64,000 nt of DNA from PALSA-693 sp963781155 (GTDB lineage Bacteria; Actinomycetota; Acidimicrobiia; Acidimicrobiales; Palsa-688), in contig CAWAEC010000014.1 in NCBI GenBank assembly GCA_963781155.1, positions 496,001-560,000 on the forward strand. Reading direction: 5' to 3'. The notes under the pieces were generated by a model. The model was not told the DNA's origin. It did not search any database and saw only the letters and a program-made list of their open reading frames with translations. Position numbers and translations under genes: made by a program. Shown here piece by piece: positions 61,746-64,000 of the stretch (positions are counted from its first letter, which is position 1; each line of letters begins with the position of its first letter).

Positions 61746-63400
61746 CCCAAGCTTTGCAGTAGGCCTCGGGTCGGCTTGATGTCGAGGCGATCTACGGCGA
61801 TGGATGGCATGCTCGGCTTGATCGTGGCAGGCTGCCGGCGGGGAGTCGGTCTCTGATGGGTCTTTCCGGCTGGCGTCCCTGGTGGCAATCCGTATCGAGC
61901 CGCGATGGGCTATCGGGCGGTTTGAACGGAGCGAGAGTGGGACGTGGTTTAGGTGATTGCCCAGTTGGGGAGCTGCCCGAAGGCGGTGACGAGTTGGCGG
62001 GCCCAGGGCCATCCCGCTGCGATACGCAGGGTGGTGCGTCGACCGGAGCGGACCAACACGCCGGCGGCGTGGAGGAGGCAGTAGCGGAGTCGTTTGGGTT
62101 CAGCCCGGGCCAGTTCGCCTTCCAGGCATAGGCTTCGCATCTGGGCCAGGAGATCACCGGCGAGGAGCACCACGGTCACCCAGGCTTGGTTGATGGCGAA
62201 GTCGGCCGAGGGCAGGTTGGCCAGCCCGGTGTCCTTGGCGTCGCGGATGTAGCACTCGCACCGGCCCCGGCCCCGATAGAGGCCTTCCAGATAGCAGATG
62301 TCGGGGTCGGCCAGGTCGGTCAGGAAGATCTGGTAGCGGTGCCCGTCAACGTCGGTGAAGGTGAGCTGGGCGCCGGGATGGGGATCCTCTCTTCGGGCGA
62401 TAGCTCGGGTCCCGGTGGGCCAGCCCGCCAGGTCGACCAGGTCGGTGATCTCGGCCACCTCGGCGCCCTCACGCAGGCCGGTCCCGTCCGCGGTGACCGC
62501 CGGGATCCACTGGCGCTCGGCGACGCTGGTGACCGCCTGGGCCATGGTCTCGGTCAAGGCGTGACCGACACAGAAGCGCACCTGGCGTTCCCGGCAGGCG
62601 TTCAGGAAGTGGTGCGAGGCCCCAGCGGAATCGGAGCGGGCGATGATCTCATGCTCGGTCGGGCTGATGGGCAGTTGGGTCAGGGAGGCGTCGAGGACCT
62701 CGATGTAATCGGTGGCGGTGCCCGAGCCGGCGTTGCCCGGTCGCAGCAGGCCGGCCAGCGGCTCCCCGGTGGCGTCCAGATAGGACATCATCGGGTAGAA
62801 CCCGAACCCCTTCTTGTAGGTGGCGGCGGCACCCTGCTTGAAATCGGAGTCCGAAGTGACCAGGGTGCCGTCGATATCGATCACATAGAACCCCGGGTCC
62901 ATTCCCGCCTTCCACGCCTTCTTGCGGGCCTCGGCCCGGGCTGCCGCGATGCGCTCGAGAGCCGAGTCGTCGATCGCGTCCAGCGTCCTCCAGGTGGTGG
63001 AGACCGACGCCACCTCACCGAACAGGTCGGGCTGGGCCAAAAGCACCCGCAGATCAGAAAACGTGGTCGCCCCGTCGGCAACCGCCACCGCCAAGTCCAC
63101 CAACACCCGGCCCCGATCGTGTCCCCGCTGCCGTTTCTTCGTGGGCGCCATCGCCGTCGACAACCCCGTGCTGAGGCCCAGCTCGTCGGCCAGATCACAC
63201 AGCAACCGGGCCCCCGCATGGGCCACCACCCCCTTGCCGCCCGTAGTCACCGACAGCCGCGACCTCGATGGGTTACGCTTCACCTCAGAAGTGCCCTCCT
63301 GGCCAGGAACTGCGATCTTCGACAATCTCAGTTTCCCTTACCAGGAGGGCGCCTTCGCGGATCGTGCCCCCACCACCAGGGATTTACTGCAAAGCCTGGG
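61746..63400 (-). mobile_element. IS1380-family insertion sequence
   Basis: The ends are CCCAAGCTTTGCAGTA (61746-61761) and the reverse complement of 63385-63400, CCCAGGCTTTGCAGTA, with one mismatch in 16. A 4-bp duplication TTAG flanks the element (61742-61745 and 63401-63404). It holds one transposase gene. Confidence 0.92.
61949..63325 (-). CDS. IS1380-family transposase
   Basis: 458 residues. 'GARLLCDLADELGLSTGLST' and 'RGRVLVDLAVAVADGATTFS' start the protein. The catalytic region shows 'FYVIDIDGTLVTSDSDFKQG' (D1), 'EHEIIARSDSAGASHHFLNA' (D2) and 'GRGRCECYIRDAKDTGLANL' (E/Y-rich C-terminal motif), the standard IS1380 layout. The frame is complete, so the copy is probably recent and active. 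Confidence 0.93.
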   Translation of the reverse strand: MSKIAVPGQEGTSEVKRNPSRSRLSVTTGGKGVVAHAGARLLCDLADELGLSTGLSTAMAPTKKRQRGHDRGRVLVDLAVAVADGATTFSDLRVLLAQPDLFGEVASVSTTWRTLDAIDDSALERIAAARAEARKKAWKAGMDPGFYVIDIDGTLVTSDSDFKQGAAATYKKGFGFYPMMSYLDATGEPLAGLLRPGNAGSGTATDYIEVLDASLTQLPISPTEHEIIARSDSAGASHHFLNACRERQVRFCVGHALTETMAQAVTSVAERQWIPAVTADGTGLREGAEVAEITDLVDLAGWPTGTRAIARREDPHPGAQLTFTDVDGHRYQIFLTDLADPDICYLEGLYRGRGRCECYIRDAKDTGLANLPSADFAINQAWVTVVLLAGDLLAQMRSLCLEGELARAEPKRLRYCLLHAAGVLVRSGRRTTLRIAAGWPWARQLVTAFGQLPNWAIT

Positions 63401-64000
63401 TTAGCACCCAGCAGTCGGGCAGAGGCAGATCGACGCCGGCCTCGGTGGCCAACCGCTGCAGGTAGGCCAGCATCTGCTTCCGGCCCACGAGCACGCCCAG
63501 CGCCCGCATGATTTCAGCGAGGGAATCCGGCGCTCGGGGCGAGGCGAACGCCTCGCCGACCCCCTGGGCGGTGACGGTGGTCCGCATCGGGAGCTCCTTG
63601 ATGAACCAGGACGCCGCAAACGCGACGAGCGATACGAAAGCGGCAACGCGGAACGCGGTGTTCAAGGCTTGGGAGTAGGCGTCCAGAAAGGTGGCGCGCA
63701 CGCTCGGGGGAAGCGCCGCCAGAGCCGTCGAGCTCAGCGTGCGTGCGCTGTGCATCAACTGCGGTGAGTGGGGAAAATCGTGGGCGAGGTTGGACGCCAG
63801 CCTGGTCGCGAACACCGTGCCGATGACGGCCGTCCCAACCGAACTGCCGATGTTGCGCAAAAGCGTGTTGCCAGAAGTGGCGACGCCCAGGTCCTCGTAG
63901 CCCACTGCGTTCTGGACGGCGACCACGAGCACTTGCATCACCAGGCCGATGCCGAAACCGGTGATGAACATGTACATCGCCGCTTCTAACGTCGATGTCT
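63401..64000 (-). pseudogene. MFS (DHA2) part of an IS-interrupted MFS-MarR fusion, partial
   Basis: The gene enters from beyond the right edge. It encodes the last membrane segments of a DHA2 exporter ('GFGIGLVMQVLVVAVQNAVG', 'ATSGNTLLRNIGSSVGTAVI', 'AFRVAAFVSLVAFAASWFIK') and then, after 'ELPMR', a cytoplasmic stretch 'RAPDSLAEIMRALGVLVGRK' and 'YLQRLATEAGVDLPLPDCWV'. That stretch is the first half of a MarR-type winged helix. The reading frame is cut by IS1380 at 63400; the rest is at 61413-61745. As it stands the transporter would end with a few IS-encoded residues ('LTQALQ'). Confidence 0.82.

Overview
This is 64 kb of high-GC actinobacterial chromosome. The order mec-cysO-cysM-(x)-murI-rph-rdgB matches the mycobacterial cluster. 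The window also carries a DprE1/DprE2/UbiA arabinose-precursor set, an actinobacterial-style tmRNA/SmpB locus, and a surface protein with repeated 'PARLLDTR' domains. Together these suggest Actinomycetota outside the Mycobacteriales, perhaps an uncultured Acidimicrobiia-like lineage; that placement is an inference.

Layout. 0-5 kb: ordinary genes (VOC fragment, TetR regulator, a broken hypothetical, an Atg22/UMF1-type MFS transporter and a TIGR02206 membrane protein). 5-22 kb is accessory DNA: two tandem group II intron RT genes; a DHA2 drug exporter divergent from an ArsR regulator with a perfect inverted repeat between them; a Phd/RelE toxin-antitoxin pair with a palindromic operator; an IS with 18-bp inverted repeats; a putative toxin operon split by an IS630 element; an Xre antitoxin; several broken genes; and a recombinase-like/transposase element that ends beside the tmRNA gene. 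22-30 kb is core: ssrA-S2P protease-smpB on the minus strand, then mec-cysO-cysM, a PQQ-propeller lipoprotein, murI, rph, rdgB and a YbhN-type membrane protein. 31-35 kb: a large repeat-containing exported protein, a family 2 glycosyltransferase, ClpP and tRNA-Leu(UAG).

36-54 kb is a surface-polysaccharide locus: a Wzm/Wzt ABC exporter, a minus-strand operon of glycosyltransferases (two of its junctions are ATGA overlaps), an FkbM-like protein, a membrane GT-C enzyme, DPM1-like and coiled-coil family 2 enzymes, a methyltransferase, and a Tat-exported cysteine-rich protein. Four glycosyltransferases share a two-part design. In two pairs the C-terminal catalytic halves are identical or almost identical in DNA (669 bp and 1365 bp) while the N-terminal halves differ. 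This is the most unusual feature of the window.

54-59.7 kb is an envelope-precursor operon on the minus strand: RmlC, UbiA-type phosphoribosyltransferase, DprE1, DprE2, a HAD phosphatase and GDP-mannose dehydratase. 59.9-64 kb holds a DHA2 exporter and a second DHA2 exporter fused to a MarR-like winged helix, whose gene is cut by an IS1380 element with a TTAG duplication.

Caution. About 18 genes, including cysM and rdgB, are broken by single-base frame changes, several at homopolymer runs. Indel errors in the assembly are the simplest explanation for many of them, so the 'frameshifted' labels below do not by themselves prove pseudogenes.
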